DNA of 64,000 bases from Cavia porcellus (Eukaryota > Chordata > Mammalia > Rodentia > Caviidae), in assembly GCF_034190915.1 (NCBI RefSeq), contig NW_026947699.1, forward strand, positions 186,001 through 250,000, written 5' to 3'. Each line of letters starts with the position of its first letter. Position 1 is the stretch's first letter. A program made the position numbers and the translations under genes. The notes beneath the pieces are model-generated. The model searched no databases and was not told the origin of the DNA. It saw only the letters and a list, made by a program, of their open reading frames with translations. Of the stretch, positions 42,961-57,290 are shown in pieces.

Positions 42961-43689
42961 GATGTTTTTCTCACTCCTACTAGTGAATCTAATGTAACAC
43001 ACACCCATACAATGCGCACCACCCCGTGATGTTTTTCTCACTCCTACTAGTGAATCTAATGTAACACACACCCATACAATGCGCACCACCCCGTGATGTT
43101 TTTCTCATTCCTACTAGTGAATCTAACGTAACACACACCCATACAATGCGCACCACCCCGTGATGTTTTTCTCACTCCCACTAGTGAATGTAATGTAACA
43201 CACACCCATACAATGCGCACCACCCCGTGATGTTTTTCTCACTCCCACTAGTGAATGTAATGTAACCCACACCCATACAATGCGCACCACCCCGTGATGT
43301 TTTTCCCACTCCTACTAGTGAATCTAATGTAACACACACCCATACAATGCGCACCACCCCGTGATGTTTTTCCCACTCCTACTAGTGAATGTAATGTAAC
43401 ACACACCCATACAATGCGCACCACCCCGTGATGTTTTTCTCACTCCTACTAGTGAATCTAATGTAACACACACCCATACAATGCGCACCACCCCGTGATG
43501 TTTTTCTCACTCCTACTAGTGAATGTAATGTAACACACACCCATACAATGCGCACCACCCCGTGATGTTTTTCTCACTCCTACTAGTGAATGTAATGTAA
43601 CACACACCCATACAATGCGCACCACCCCGTGATGTTTTTCTCACTCCTACTAGTGAATCTAATGTAACACACACCCATACAATGCGCAC

Positions 43690-45000
43690 CACCCCGTGAT
43701 GTTTTTCTCACTCCTACTAGTGAATGTAATGTAACACACACCCATAAAATGCGCACCACCCCGTGATGTTTTTCTCACTCCCACTAGTGAATGTAATGTA
43801 ACACACAGCCATTCAATGCGCACCACCCCGTGATGATTTGATCACTCCCACTAGTGAATGTAATGTAACACACACCCATACAATGCGCACCACCCCGTGA
43901 TGTTTTTCTCACTCCCACTAGTGAATGTAATGTAACACACACCCATACAATGTGCACCACCCCGTGATGTTATTCTCACTCCTACTAGTGAATGTAATGT
44001 AACACACACCCATACAATGCGCACCACCCCGTGATGTTTTTCTCACTCCTACTAGTGAATGTAATGTAACACACACCCATATAATGCGCACCACCCCGTG
44101 ATGTTTTTCTCACTCCTACTAGTGAATGTAATGTAACACACACCCATACAATGCGCACCACCCCGTGATGTTTTTCTCACTCCTAGTAGTGAATGTAATG
44201 TACCACACACCCATACATTGCGCACCACCCCGTGATGTTTTTCTCACTCCTACTAGTGAACGTAATGTAACACACACCCATACAATGCGCACCACCCGGT
44301 GATGTTTTTCTCACTCCTACTAGTGAATGTAATGTAACACACACCCATACAATGCGCACCACACCGTGATGTTTTTCTCACTCCTACTAGTAAATCTAAT
44401 GTAACACACACCCATACAATGCGCACCGCCCCGTGATGTTTTTCTCACTCATACTAGTGAATCTAATGTAACACACACCCATACAATGCGCACCACCCCG
44501 TGATGTTTTTCTCACTCCTACTAGTGAATCTAATGTAACACACACCCATACAATGCGCAGCACCCCGTGATATTTTTCTCACTCCTACTAGTGAATCTAA
44601 TGTAACACACACCCATACAATGCGCACCACCCCGTGATATTTTTCTCACTCCTACTAGTGAATCTAATGTAACACACACCCATACAATGCGCACCACCCC
44701 GTGATGTTTTTCTCACTCCAACTAGTGAATGTAATGTAACACACACATATACAATGCGCACCACCGCGTGATGTTTTTCTCACTCCTACTTGTGAATGTA
44801 ATGTAACACACACCCATACAATGCGCACCACCCCGTGATGTTTTTCTCACTCCTACTAGTGAATGTAATTTAACACACACCCATTCAATGCGCACCACCC
44901 CGTGATGTTTTTCTCACTCCCACTAGTGAATGTAATGTAACACACACCCATAAAATGCGCACCACCCCGTGATGTTTTTCTCACTCCCACTAGTGAATGT
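43690..45000. repeat. Third, dispersed copy of the 20-monomer block
   Basis: The CAGCCATTC / GATGATTTGATC pair recurs at 43832, which is 60 monomers minus one base after 39813. The minus one equals the net of the three indels at 42.0-42.8 kb. The following order (GATGTTATTC, ATATAATG, TAGTAG with GTACC, CACCGCCCC with GTAAATC, CCAACTAG, ACACATATAC, GTAATTTAAC) matches the two tandem copies at 38.3-40.9 kb. It has GTAACACAC where they have GTAGCACAC, and GATATTTTT in two monomers where they have one. Confidence 0.8.
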
Positions 45001-47540
45001 AATGTAACACACACCCATACAATGCGCACCACCCCGTGATGTTTTTCCCACTCCCACTAGTGAATCTAATGTAACACACACCCATACAATGCGCACCACC
45101 CCGTGATGTTTTTCCCACTCCTACTAGTGAATCTAATGTAACACACACCCATACAATGCGCACCACCCCGTGATGTTTTTCCCACTCCTACTAGTGAATC
45201 TAATGTAACACACACCCATACAATGCGCACCACCCCGTGATGTTTTTCTCACTCCTACTAGTGAATCTAATGTAACACACACCCATACAATGCGCAGCAC
45301 CCCGTGATGTTTTTCTCACTCCTACTAGTGAATGTAATGTAACACACACCCATACAATGCGCACCACCCCGTGATGTTTTCTCACTCCTACTAGTGAATC
45401 TAATGTAACACACACCCATACAATGCGCACGACCCCGTGATGTTTTTCTCACTGCTACTAGTGAATGTAATGTAACACACACCCATACGATGCGCACCAC
45501 CACGTGATGTTTTTCTCACTGCTACTAGTGAATGTAATGTAACACACACCCATACGATGCGCACGACCCCGTGATGTATTTCTCACTCCTACTAGTGAAT
45601 GTAGTGTAACACACACCGATACGATGCGCACCATCCCGTGATGTTTTTCTCACTCCCACTAGTGAATGTAGTGTAACACACACCCATACGATGCGCACCA
45701 CCCCGTGATGTTTTTCTCACTCCCACTAGTGAATGTAGTATAACACACACCCATACGATGCGCACCACACCGTGATGTTTTTCTCACTCCTACTAGTGAA
45801 TGTAGTGTAACACACACACATACGATGCGCACCACCCGGTGATGTTTTTCTCACTCCTACTAGTGAATGTAATGTAACACACACCCATACGATGCGCACC
45901 ACCCCGTGATGTTTTTCTCACTCCTACTAGTGAATGTAATGTAACACACACCCATACAATGCGCACCACCCCGTGATGTTTTTCTCACTCCTACTAGTGA
46001 ATGTAATGTAACACACACCCATACAATGCGCACCACCCCGTGATGTTTTTCTCACTCCTACTAGTGAATGTAATGTAACACACACCCATACAATGCGCAC
46101 CACCCCGTGATGTTTTTCTCACTCCTACTAGTGAATGAAATGTAACACACACCCATACAATGCGCACCACCCCGTGATGTTTTTCTCACTCCTACTAGTG
46201 AATGTAATTTAACACACACCCATTCAATGCGCACCACCCCGTGATGTTTTTCTCACTCCCACTAGTGAATGTAATGTAACACACACCCATAAAATGCGCA
46301 CCACCCCGTGATGTTTTTCTCACTCCCACTAGTGAATGTAATGTAACACACACCCATACAATGCGCACCACCCCGTGATGTTTTTCCCACTCCCACTAGT
46401 GAATCTAATGTAACACACACCCATACAATGCGCACCACCCCGTGATGTTTTTCCCACTCCTACTAGTGAATCTAATGTAACACACACCCATACAATGCGC
46501 ACCACCCCGTGATGTTTTTCCCACTCCTACTAGTGAATCTAATGTAACACACACCCATACAATGCGCACCACCCCGTGATGTTTTTCTCACTCCTACTAG
46601 TGAATCTAATGTAACACACACCCATACAATGCGCAGCACCCCGTGATGTTTTTCTCACTCCTACTAGTGAATGTAATGTAACACACACCCATACAATGCG
46701 CACCACCCCGTGATGTTTTCTCACTCCTACTAGTGAATCTAATGTAACACACACCCATACAATGCGCACGACCCCGTGATGTTTTTCTCACTGCTACTAG
46801 TGAATGTAATGTAACACACACCCATACGATGCGCACCACCACGTGATGTTTTTCTCACTGCTACTAGTGAATGTAATGTAACACACACCCATACGATGCG
46901 CACGACCCCGTGATGTATTTCTCACTCCTACTAGTGAATGTAGTGTAACACACACCGATACGATGCGCACCATCCCGTGATGTTTTTCTCACTCCCACTA
47001 GTGAATGTAGTGTAACACACACCCATACGATGCGCACCACCCCGTGATGTTTTTCTCACTCCCACTAGTGAATGTAGTATAACACACACCCATACGATGC
47101 GCACCACACCGTGATGTTTTTCTCACTCCTACTAGTGAATGTAGTGTAACACACACACATACGATGCGCACCACCCGGTGATGTTTTTCTCACTCCTACT
47201 AGTGAATGTAATGTAACACACACCCATACGATGCGCACCACCCCGTGATGTTTTTCTCACTCCTACTAGTGAATGTAATGTAACACACACCCATACAATG
47301 CGCACCACCCCGTGATGTTTTTCTCACTCCTACTAGTGAATGTAATGTAACACACACCCATACAATGCGCACCACCCCGTGATGTTTTTCTCACTCCTAC
47401 TAGTGAATGTAATGTAACACACACCCATACAATGCGCACCACCCCGTGATGTTTTTCTCACTCCTACTAGTGAATGAAATGTAACACACACCCATACAAT
47501 GCGCACCACCCCGTGATGTTTTTCTCACTCCTACTAGTGA
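44860..47540. repeat. Tandem duplication of a 20-monomer block carrying a T deletion
   Basis: Two copies 1339 bp apart share GTAATTTAAC with CCATTCAATG (about 44871 and 46212), a GCAGCACC monomer, a four-T monomer (starts 45359 and 46698), CACGACCCCG, CACCACGTG, GATGTATTTC, an ACCGATACG monomer with CACCATCCC, GTAGTATAAC, ACACATACG and GAATGAAATG (46133 and 47472). The one-base shortfall from 1340 is the T deletion, present in both copies. The same deletion and flanking order also occur at 42010, 50 monomers upstream, so part of this unit exists three times. Confidence 0.85.
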
Positions 47541-49559
47541 ATCTAATGTAACACACACCCATACAATGCGCACCACCCCGTGATATTTTTCTCACTCCTA
47601 CTAGTGAATCTAATGTAACACACACCCATACAATGCGCACCACCCCGTGATGTTTTTCTCACTCCTACTAGTGAATCTAATGTAACACACACCCATACAA
47701 TGCGCACCACCCCGTGATGTTTTTCTCACTCCAACTAATGAATGTAATGTAACACACACATATACAATGCGCACCACCGCGTGATGTTTTTCTCACTCCT
47801 ACTAGTGAATGTAAAGTAACACACACCCATACAATGCGCACCACCCTGTGATGTTTTTCTCACTCCTACTAGTGAATGTAATTTAACACACACCCATACA
47901 ATGCGCACCACCCCGTGATGTTTTTCTCACTGCTAGTAGTGAATGTAATGTAACACACACCCATACAATGCGCACCACCCCGTGATGTTTTTCTCACTCC
48001 CACTAGTGAATGTAATGTAACACACACCCATACAATGCGCACCACCCCGTGATGTTTTTCTCACTCCCACTAGTGAATGTAATGTAACACACACCCATAC
48101 AATGCGCATCACCCCGTGATGTTTTTCCCACTCCCACTAGTGAATCTAATGTAACACACACCCATACAATGGGCACCACCCCGTGATGTTTTTCCCACTC
48201 CTACTAGTGAATCTAATGTAACACACACCCATACAATGCGCACCACCCCGTGATGTTTTTCCCACTCCTACTAGTGAATCTAATGTAACACACACCCATA
48301 CAATGCGCACCACCCCGTGATGTTTTTCTCACTCCTACTAGTGAATCTAATGTAACACACACCCATACAATGCGCAGCACCCCGTGATGTTTTTCTCACT
48401 CCTACTAGTGAATGTAATGTAACACACACCCATACAATGCGCACCACCCCGTGATGTTTTTCTCACTCCTACTAGTGAATGTAATGTAACACACACCCAT
48501 ACAATGCGCACCACCCCGTGATGTTTTTGTCACTCCTACTAGTGAATGTAATGTAACACACACCCATACAATGCGCACCACCCCGTGATGTTTTTCTCAC
48601 TCCTACTAGTGAATGTAATGTAACACAAACCCATACAATGCGCACCACCCCGTGATGTTTTTCTCACTCCTACTAGTGAATCTAATGTAACACACACCCA
48701 TACAATGCGCACCTCCCCGTGATGTTTTTCTCACTCCTACTAGTGAATCTAATGTAACACACACCCATACAATGCGCACCACCCCGTGATGTTTTTCTCA
48801 CTCCTACTAGTGAATGTAATGTAACACACACCCATACAATGCGCACCACCCCGTGATGTTTTTCTCACTCCTACTAGTGAATCTAATGTAACACACACCA
48901 ATACAATGCGCACCACACCGTGATGTTTTTCTCACTCCTACTAGAGCATGTAATGTAACACACACCCATACAATGCGCACCACCCGGTGATGTTTTTCTC
49001 ACTCCTAATAGTGAATCTAATGTAACACACACCCATACAATGCGCACCACCCCGTGATGTTTTTCTCACTCCTACTAGTGAATGTAATGTAACACACACC
49101 CATACAATGCGCACCACCCCGTGATGTTTTTCTCACTCCTACTAGTGAATCTAATGTAACACACACCCATACAATGCGCACCACCCCGTGATGTTTTTCT
49201 CACTCCTACTAGTGAATCTAATGTAACACACACCCATACAATGCGCACCACCCCGTGATGTTTTTCTCACTCCTACTAGTGAATCTAATGTAACACACAC
49301 CCATACAATGCGCACCACCCCGTGATGTTTTTCTCACTCCCACTAGTGAATGTAATGTAACACACACCCATACAATGCGCACCACCCCGTGATGTTTTTC
49401 TCACTCCTACTAGTGAATGTAATGTAACACACACCCATACAATGCTCACCACCCCGTGATGTTTTTCTCACTCCTACTAGTGAATGTAATGTAACACACA
49501 CCCATACAATGCGCACCACCCCGTGATGTTTTTCTCACTCCTACTAGTGAATGTAATGT

Positions 49560-50790
49560 AACACACACCCATACAATGCGCACCACCCCGTGATGATTTT
49601 CACACTCCTACTTGTGAATGTAATGTAACACACACCCATACAATGCGCACCACCCCGTGATTTTTTTCTCACTCGTACTAGTGAATGTAATGTAACACAC
49701 ACCCATACAATGCGCACCACCCCGTGATGTTTTTCTCACTCCCACTAGTGAATGTAATGTAACACACAGCCATACAATGCGCACCACACCATGATGAATT
49801 TCTCACTCCCACTAGTGAATGTAATGTAACACACACCCATACAATGCGCACCACCCCGTGATGTTTTTCTCACTCCCACTAGTGAATGTAATGTAACACA
49901 CACCCATAAAATGCGCAACACCCCGTGATGTTTTTCTCACTCCCACTAGTGAATCTAATGTAACACACACCCATACAATGCATACCACCCCGTGATGTTT
50001 TTCTCACTCCTACTAGTGAATCTAATGTAACACACACCCATACAATGCGCACCACCCCGTGATGTTTTTCTCACTCCTACTACTGAATCTAATGTAACAC
50101 ACACCCATAAAATGCGCACCACCCCGTGATGTTTTTCTCACTCCTACTAGTGAATGTAATGTAACACACACCCATACAATGCGCACCACCCCGTGATGTT
50201 TTTCTCACTCCTACTAGTGAATGTAATGTAAAACACACCCATACAATGCGCACCACCCCGTGATGTTTTTCACACTGCTACTTGTGAATGTAATGTAACA
50301 CACACCCATACAATGCGCACCACCCCGTGATGTTTTTCACACTCGTACTAGTGAATGTAATGTAACACACACCCATACAATGCGCACCACCCCGTGATGT
50401 TTTTCTCACTCCCACTAGTGAATGTAATGTAACACACAGCCATACAATGCGCACCACACCGTGATGATTTTCTCACTCCCACTAGTGAATGTAATGTAAC
50501 ACACACCCATACAATGCGCACCACCCCGTGATGTTTTTCTCACTCCCATTAGTGAATGTAATGTAACACACACCCATACAATGCGCACCACCCCGTGATG
50601 TTTTTCTCACTCCCACTAGTGAATCTAATGTAACACACACCCATACAATGCATACCACCCGTGATGTTTTTCTCACTCCTACTAGTGAATCTAATGTAAC
50701 ACACACCCATACAATGCGCACCACGCCGTGATGTTTTTCTCACTCCTACTAGTGAATGTAATGTAACACACACCCATAAAATGCGAACCA
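49560..50790. repeat. Long-range repeat, 97-monomer spacing, upstream copy
   Basis: The block carries GATGATTTTCACAC with CTTGTG (49592), CAGCC followed by GATGAATTT, GCGCAACACC, GCATACC monomers and the one-base-short CATACCACCCGTG monomer (50651). The same order occurs 6499 bp (97 x 67) later. The inherited deletion at 50651 and 57150 makes chance resemblance very unlikely. Private features are a GATTTTTTTC monomer near 49660 and TACTGAATC near 50087. Confidence 0.82.
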
Positions 50791-51199
50791 CCCCGTGATG
50801 TTTTTCTCACTCCTACTAGTGAATGTAATGTAACACACACCCATACAATGCGCACCACCCCGTGATGTTTTTCTCACTCCTACTAGTGAATGTAATGTAA
50901 CACACACCCATACAATGCTCACCACCCCGTGATGTTTTTCTCACTCCTACTAATGAATGTAATGTAACACACACCCATACAATGCGCACCACCCCGTGAT
51001 GTTTTTCTCACTCCTACTAGTGAATGTAATGTAACACACACCCATACAATGCGCACCACCCCGTAATGTTTTTCTCACTCCTACTAGTGAATGTAATGTA
51101 ACACACACCCATACAATGCGCACCACCCCGTGATGTTTTTCTCACTCCTACTAGTGAATGTAATGTAACACACACCCATACAATGCACACCACCCCGTG

Positions 51200-52200
51200 A
51201 TGTTTTTCTCACTCCTACTAGTGAATGTAATGTAACACACACCCATACAATGCGCACCACCCCGTGATGTTTTTCTCACTGCTACTAGTGAATGTAATGT
51301 AACACACACCCATACAATGCTCACCACCCCGTGATGTTTTTCTCACTCCTACTAGTGAATGTAATGTAACACACACCCATACAATGCGCACCACCCCGTG
51401 ATATTTTTCTCACTCCTACTAGTGAATGTAACGTAACACACACCCATACAATGCGCACCACCCCGTGATGTTTTTCACACTCCTACTAGTGAATGTAACG
51501 TAACACACACCCATACAATGCGCACCACCCCGTGATGTTTTTCTCACTCGTACTAGTGAATGTTATGTAACACACACCCATACAATGTGCACCACCCCGT
51601 GATGTTTTTCTCACTCCCACTAGTGAATGTAATGTAACACACAGCCATACAATGCGCACCACACCGTGATGATTTTCTCACTCCCACTAGTGAATGTAAT
51701 GTAACACACACCCATACAATGCGCACCACCCCGTGATGTTTTTCTCACTCCCACTAGTGAATGTAATGTAACACACACCCATACAATGCGCACCACCCCG
51801 TGATGTTTTTCTCACTCCCACTAGTGAATGTAATGTAACACACACCCATACAATGCGCACCACCCCGTGATGTTTTTCTCACTCCCACTAGTGAATGTAA
51901 TGTAACACACACCCATACAATGCGCACCACCCCGTGATGTTTTCTTCACTCCCACTAGTGAATGTAATCTAACACACACCCATACAATACGCACCACCCC
52001 GTGATGTTTTTCTCACTCCCACTTGTGAATGTAATGTAACACACACCCATACAATGCGCACCACCCCGTGATGTTTTTCTCACTCCTACTAGTGAATGTA
52101 ATGTAACACACACCCATACAATGCGCACCACCCCGTGATGTTTTTCTCACTCCTACTAGTGAATGTAGTGTAACACACACCCATACAATGCGCACCACCC
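51200..52200. repeat. GTAACG / GTTATG block, first of three copies
   Basis: The block holds GATATTTTT with GTAACG, a CACAC monomer, CTCGTAC with GTTATG (51562), CAGCC/GATGATTTT, a run of CCCACTAG monomers, GTTTTCTTCAC (about 51937), GTAATCTAAC, AATACGCACC and CTTGTG. It recurs at 54.05-54.76 kb (38 monomers plus one base, the plus one being the insertion at 53.29 kb) and at 58.3-59.0 kb (103 monomers minus one base). In the second copy GTAATCTAAC reads GTAAACTAAC. In the third the CTTCAC monomer has lost one C. Confidence 0.8.
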
Positions 52201-52225
52201 CGTGATGTTTTTCCCACTCCCACTA

Positions 52226-53140
52226 GTAAATCTAATGTAACACACACCCATACAATGCGCACCGCCCCGTGATGTTTTTCTCACTCATACTAGTGAATCT
52301 AATGTAACACACACCCATACAATGCGCACCACCCCGTGATGTTTTTCTCACTCCTACTAGTGAATCTAATGTAACACACACCCATACAATGCGCAGCACC
52401 CCGTGATATTTTTCTCACTCCTACTAGTGAATCTAATGTAACACACACCCATACAATGCGCACCACCCCGTGATATTTTTCTCACTCCTACTAGTGAATC
52501 TAATGTAACACACACCCATACAATGCGCACCACCCCGTGATGTTTTTCTCACTCCAACTAGTGAATGTAATGTAACACACACATATACAATGCGCACCAC
52601 CGCGTGATGTTTTTCTCACTCCTACTTGTGAATGTAATGTAACACACACCCATACAATGCGCACCACCCCGTGATGTTTTTCTCACTCCTACTAGTGAAT
52701 GTAATTTAACACACACCCATTCAATGCGCACCACCCCGTGATGTTTTTCTCACTCCCACTAGTGAATGTAATGTAACACACACCCATACAATGCGCACCA
52801 CCCCGTGATGTTTTTCTCACTCCCACTAGTGAATGTAATGTAACACACACCCATACAATGCGCACCACCCCGTGATGTTTTTCCCACTCCCACTAGTGAA
52901 TCTAATGTAACACACACCCATACAATGCGCACCACCCCGTGATGTTTTTCCCACTCCTACTAGTGAATCTAATGTAACACACACCCATACAATGCGCACC
53001 ACCCCGTGATGTTTTTCCCACTCCTACTAGTGAATCTAATGTAACACACACCCATACAATGCGCACCACCCCGTGATGTTTTTCTCACTCCTACTAGTGA
53101 ATCTAATGTAACACACACCCATACAATGCGCAGCACCCCG
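52226..53140. repeat. Long-range copy of 44.39-45.30 kb, 117-monomer spacing
   Basis: From a GTAAATC monomer at 52226 the order CACCGCCCC with CTCATAC, GCAGCACC with GATATTTTT, GATATTTTT, CCAACTAG with ACACATATAC, CTTGTG, GTAATTTAAC with CCATTC, then CCCACTAG and TTTTTCCC monomers matches 44390 onward. The distance is 7836 bp, which is 117 x 67 minus 3, and exactly three deletions lie between the two. The copy joins the 51.2-52.2 kb block through a monomer with CCCACTAGTAAATC at about 52.22 kb, which marks a recombination joint. Confidence 0.8.
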
Positions 53141-53749
53141 TGATGTTTTTCTCACTCCTACTAGTGAATGTAATGTAACACACACCCATACAATGCGCAC
53201 CACCCCGTGATGTTTTTCTCACTCCTACTAGTGAATGTAATGTAACACACACCCATACAATGCGCACCACCCCGTGATGTTTTTCTACACTCCTACTAGT
53301 GAATGTAATGTAACACACACCCATACAATGCGCACCACCACGTGATGTTTTTCTCACTCCTACTAGTGAATGTAATGTAACACAAACCCATACAATGCGC
53401 ACCACCCCGTGATGTTTTTCTCACTCCTACTAGTGAATCTAATGTAACACACACCCATACAATGCGCACCACCCCGTGATGTTTTTCTCACTCCTACTAG
53501 TGAATCTAATGTAACACACACCCATACAATGCGCACCACCCCGTGATGTTTTTCTCACTCCTACTAGTGAATCTAATGTAACACTCACCCATACAATGCG
53601 CACCACCCCGTGATGTTTTTCTCACTCCCACTAGTGAATCTTATGTAACACACACCCATACAATGCGCACCAACCCGTGATGTTTTTCTCACGCCTACTA
53701 GTGGATCTAATGTAACACACACCCATACAATGCGCACCACCCCGTGATG

Positions 53750-54900
53750 TTTTTCTCACTCCAACTAATGAATGTAATGTAACACACACATATACAATGC
53801 GCACCACCGCGTGATGTTTTTCTCACTCCTACTAGTGAATGTAAAGTAACACACACCCATACAATGCGCACCACCCCGTGATGTTTTTCTCACTCCTACT
53901 AGTGAATGTAACGTAACACACACCCATACAATGCGCACCACCCCGTGATATTTTTCTCACTCCTACTAGTGAATGTAACGTAACACACACCCATACAATG
54001 CGCACCACCCCGTGATGTTTTTCACACTCCTACTAGTGAATGTAACGTAACACACACCCATACAATGCGCACCACCCCGTGATGTTTTTCTCACTCGTAC
54101 TAGTGAATGTTATGTAACACACACCCATACAATGCGCACCACCCCGTGATGTTTTTCTCACTCCCACTAGTGAATGTAATGTAACACACAGCCATACAAT
54201 GCGCACCACACCGTGATGATTTTCTCACTCCCACTAGTGAATGTAATGTAACACACACCCATACAATGCGCACCACCCCGTGATGTTTTTCTCACTCCCA
54301 CTAGTGAATGTAATGTAACACACACCCATACAATGCGCACCACCCCGTGATGTTTTTCTCACTCCCACTAGTGAATGTAATGTAACACACACCCATACAA
54401 TGCGCACCACCCCGTGATGTTTTTCTCACTCCCACTAGTGAATGTAATGTAACACACACCCATACAATGCGCACCACCCCGTGATGTTTTCTTCACTCCC
54501 ACTAGTGAATGTAAACTAACACACACCCATACAATACGCACCACCCCGTGATGTTTTTCTCACTCCCACTTGTGAATGTAATGTAACACACACCCATACA
54601 ATGCGCACCACCCCGTGATGTTTTTCTCACTCCTACTAGTGAATGTAATGTAACACACACCCATACAATGCGCACCACCCCGTGATGTTTTTCTCACTCC
54701 TACTAGTGAATGTAGTGTAACACACACCCATACAATGCGCACCACCCCGTGATGTTTTTCCCACTCCCACTAGTAAATCTAATGTAACACACACATATAC
54801 AATGCGCACCACCGCGTGATGTTTTTCTCACTCCTACTAGTGAATGTAAAGTAACACACACCCATACAATGCGCACCACCCTGTGATGTTTTTCTCACTC
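53750..54900. repeat. Mosaic of the CCAACTAATG and GTTATG blocks
   Basis: CCAACTAATG (53761) followed by ACACATATAC and GTAAAGTAAC (53841) copies 47.73-47.82 kb at 90 monomers. It then switches to the GTAACG/GTTATG block (54109), and after a CCCACTAGTAAATC joint near 54.77 kb returns to ACACATATAC and GTAAAGTAAC (54846), 15 monomers after the first. The region is therefore built from pieces of at least two neighbouring blocks. Confidence 0.75.
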
Positions 54901-56059
54901 CTACTAGTGAATGTAATTTAACACACACCCATACAATGCGCACCACCCCGTGATGTTTTTCTCACTGCTAGTAGTGAATGTAATGTAACACACACCCATA
55001 CAATGCGCACCACCCCGTGATGTTTTTCTCACTCCCACTAGTGAATGTAATGTAACACACACCCATACAATGCGCACCACCCCGTGATGTTTTTCTCACT
55101 CCCACTAGTGAATGTAATGTAACACACACCCATACAATGCGCACCACCCCGTGATGTTTTTCTCACGCCTACTAGTGAATCTAATGTAACACACACCCAT
55201 ACAATGCGCACCACCCCGTGATGTTTTTCCCACTCCCACTAGTGAATCTAATGTAACACACACCCATACAATGCGCACCACCCCGTGATGTTTTTACCAC
55301 TTCTACTAGTGAATCTAATGTAACACACACCCATACAATGCGCACCACCCCGTGATGTTTTTCCCACTCCTACTAGTGAATCTAATGTAACACACACCCA
55401 TACAATGCGCACCACCCCGTGATGTTTTTCTCACTCCTACTAGTGAATCTAATGTAACACACACCCATACAATGCGCACCACCCCGTGATGTTTTTCTCA
55501 CTCCTACTAGTGAATGTAATGTAACACACACCCATACAATGCGCACCACCCCGTGATGTTTTTCTCACTCCTACTAGTGAATGTAATGTAACACACACCC
55601 ATACAATGTGCACCACCCCGTGATGTTTTTCTCACTCCTACTAGTGAATGTAATGTAACACAAACCCATACAATGCGCACCACCCCGTGATGTTTTTCTC
55701 ACTCCTACTAGTGAATCTAATGTAACACACACCCATACAATGCGCACCACCCCGTGATGTTTTTCTCACTCCTTCTAGTGAATCTAATGTAACACACACC
55801 CATACAATGCGCACCACCCCGTGATGTTTTTCTCACTCCCACTAGTGAATGTAATGTAACACACACCCATACAATGCGCACCACCCCGTGATGTTTTTCT
55901 CACTCCTACTAGTGAATGTAATGTAACACACACCCATACAATGCTCACCACCCCGTGATGTTTTTCTCACTCCTACTAGTGAATGTAATGTAACACACAC
56001 CCATACAATGCGCACCACCCCGTGATGTTTTTCTCACTCCTACTAGTGAATGTAATGTA

Positions 56060-57290
56060 ACACACACCCATACAATGCGCACCACCCCGTGATGATTTTC
56101 ACACTCCTACTTGTGAATGTAATGTAACACACACCCATACAATGCGCACCACCCCGTGATGTTTTTCTCACTCGTACTAGTGAATGTAATGTAACACACA
56201 CCCATACAATGCGCACCACCCCGTGATGTTTTTCTCACTCCCACTAGTGAATGTAATGTAACACACAGCCATACAATGCGCACCACACCGTGATGAATTT
56301 CTCACTCCCACTAGTGAATGTAATGTAACACACACCCATACAATGCGCACCACCCCGTGATGTTTTTCTCACTCCCACTAGTGAATGTAATGTAACACAC
56401 ACCCATACAATGCGCAACACCCCGTGATGTTTTTCTCACTCCCACTAGTGAATCTAATGTAACACACACCCATACAATGCATACCACCCCGTGATGTTTT
56501 TCTCACTCCTACTAGTGAATCTAATGTAACACACACCCATACAATGCGCACCACCCCGTGATGTTTTTCTCACTCCTACTAGTGAATCTAATGTAACACA
56601 CACCCATAAAATGCGCACCACCCCGTGATGTTTTTCTCACTCCTACTAGTGAATGTAATGTAACACACACCCATACAATGCGCACCACCCCGTGATGTTT
56701 TTCTCACTCCTACTAGTGAATGTAATGTAACACACACCCATACAATGCGCACCACCCCGTGATGTTTTTCACACTGCTACTTGTGAATGTAATGTAACAC
56801 ACACCCATACAATGCGCACCACCCCGTGATGTTTTTCACACTCGTACTAGTGAATGTAATGTAACACACACCCATACAATGCGCACCACCCCGTGATGTT
56901 TTTCTCACTCCCACTAGTGAATGTAATGTAACACACAGCCATACAATGCGCACCACACCGTGATGATTTTCTCACTCCCACTAGTGAATGTAATGTAACA
57001 CACACCCATACAATGCGCACCACCCCGTGATGTTTTTCTCACTCCCACTAGTGAATGTAATGTAACACACACCCATACAATGCGCACCACCCCGTGATGT
57101 TTTTCTCACTCCCACTAGTGAATCTAATGTAACACACACCCATACAATGCATACCACCCGTGATGTTTTTCTCACTCCTACTAGTGAATCTAATGTAACA
57201 CACACCCATACAATGCGCACCACGCCGTGATGTTTTTCTCACTCCTACTAGTGAATCTAATGTAACACACACCCATAAAATGCGCACCAC
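56060..57290. repeat. Long-range repeat, 97-monomer spacing, downstream copy
   Basis: This is the partner of 49.56-50.79 kb. GATGATTTTCACAC lies at 56091, and CAGCC with GATGAATTT, GCGCAACACC, GCATACC and the shortened CATACCACCCGTG (57150) keep the same order and a spacing of 6499 bp. A further partial repeat follows at 57.35-57.96 kb with its own one-T deletion near 57563 and a CAGCCATGC monomer near 57606. Confidence 0.82.
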
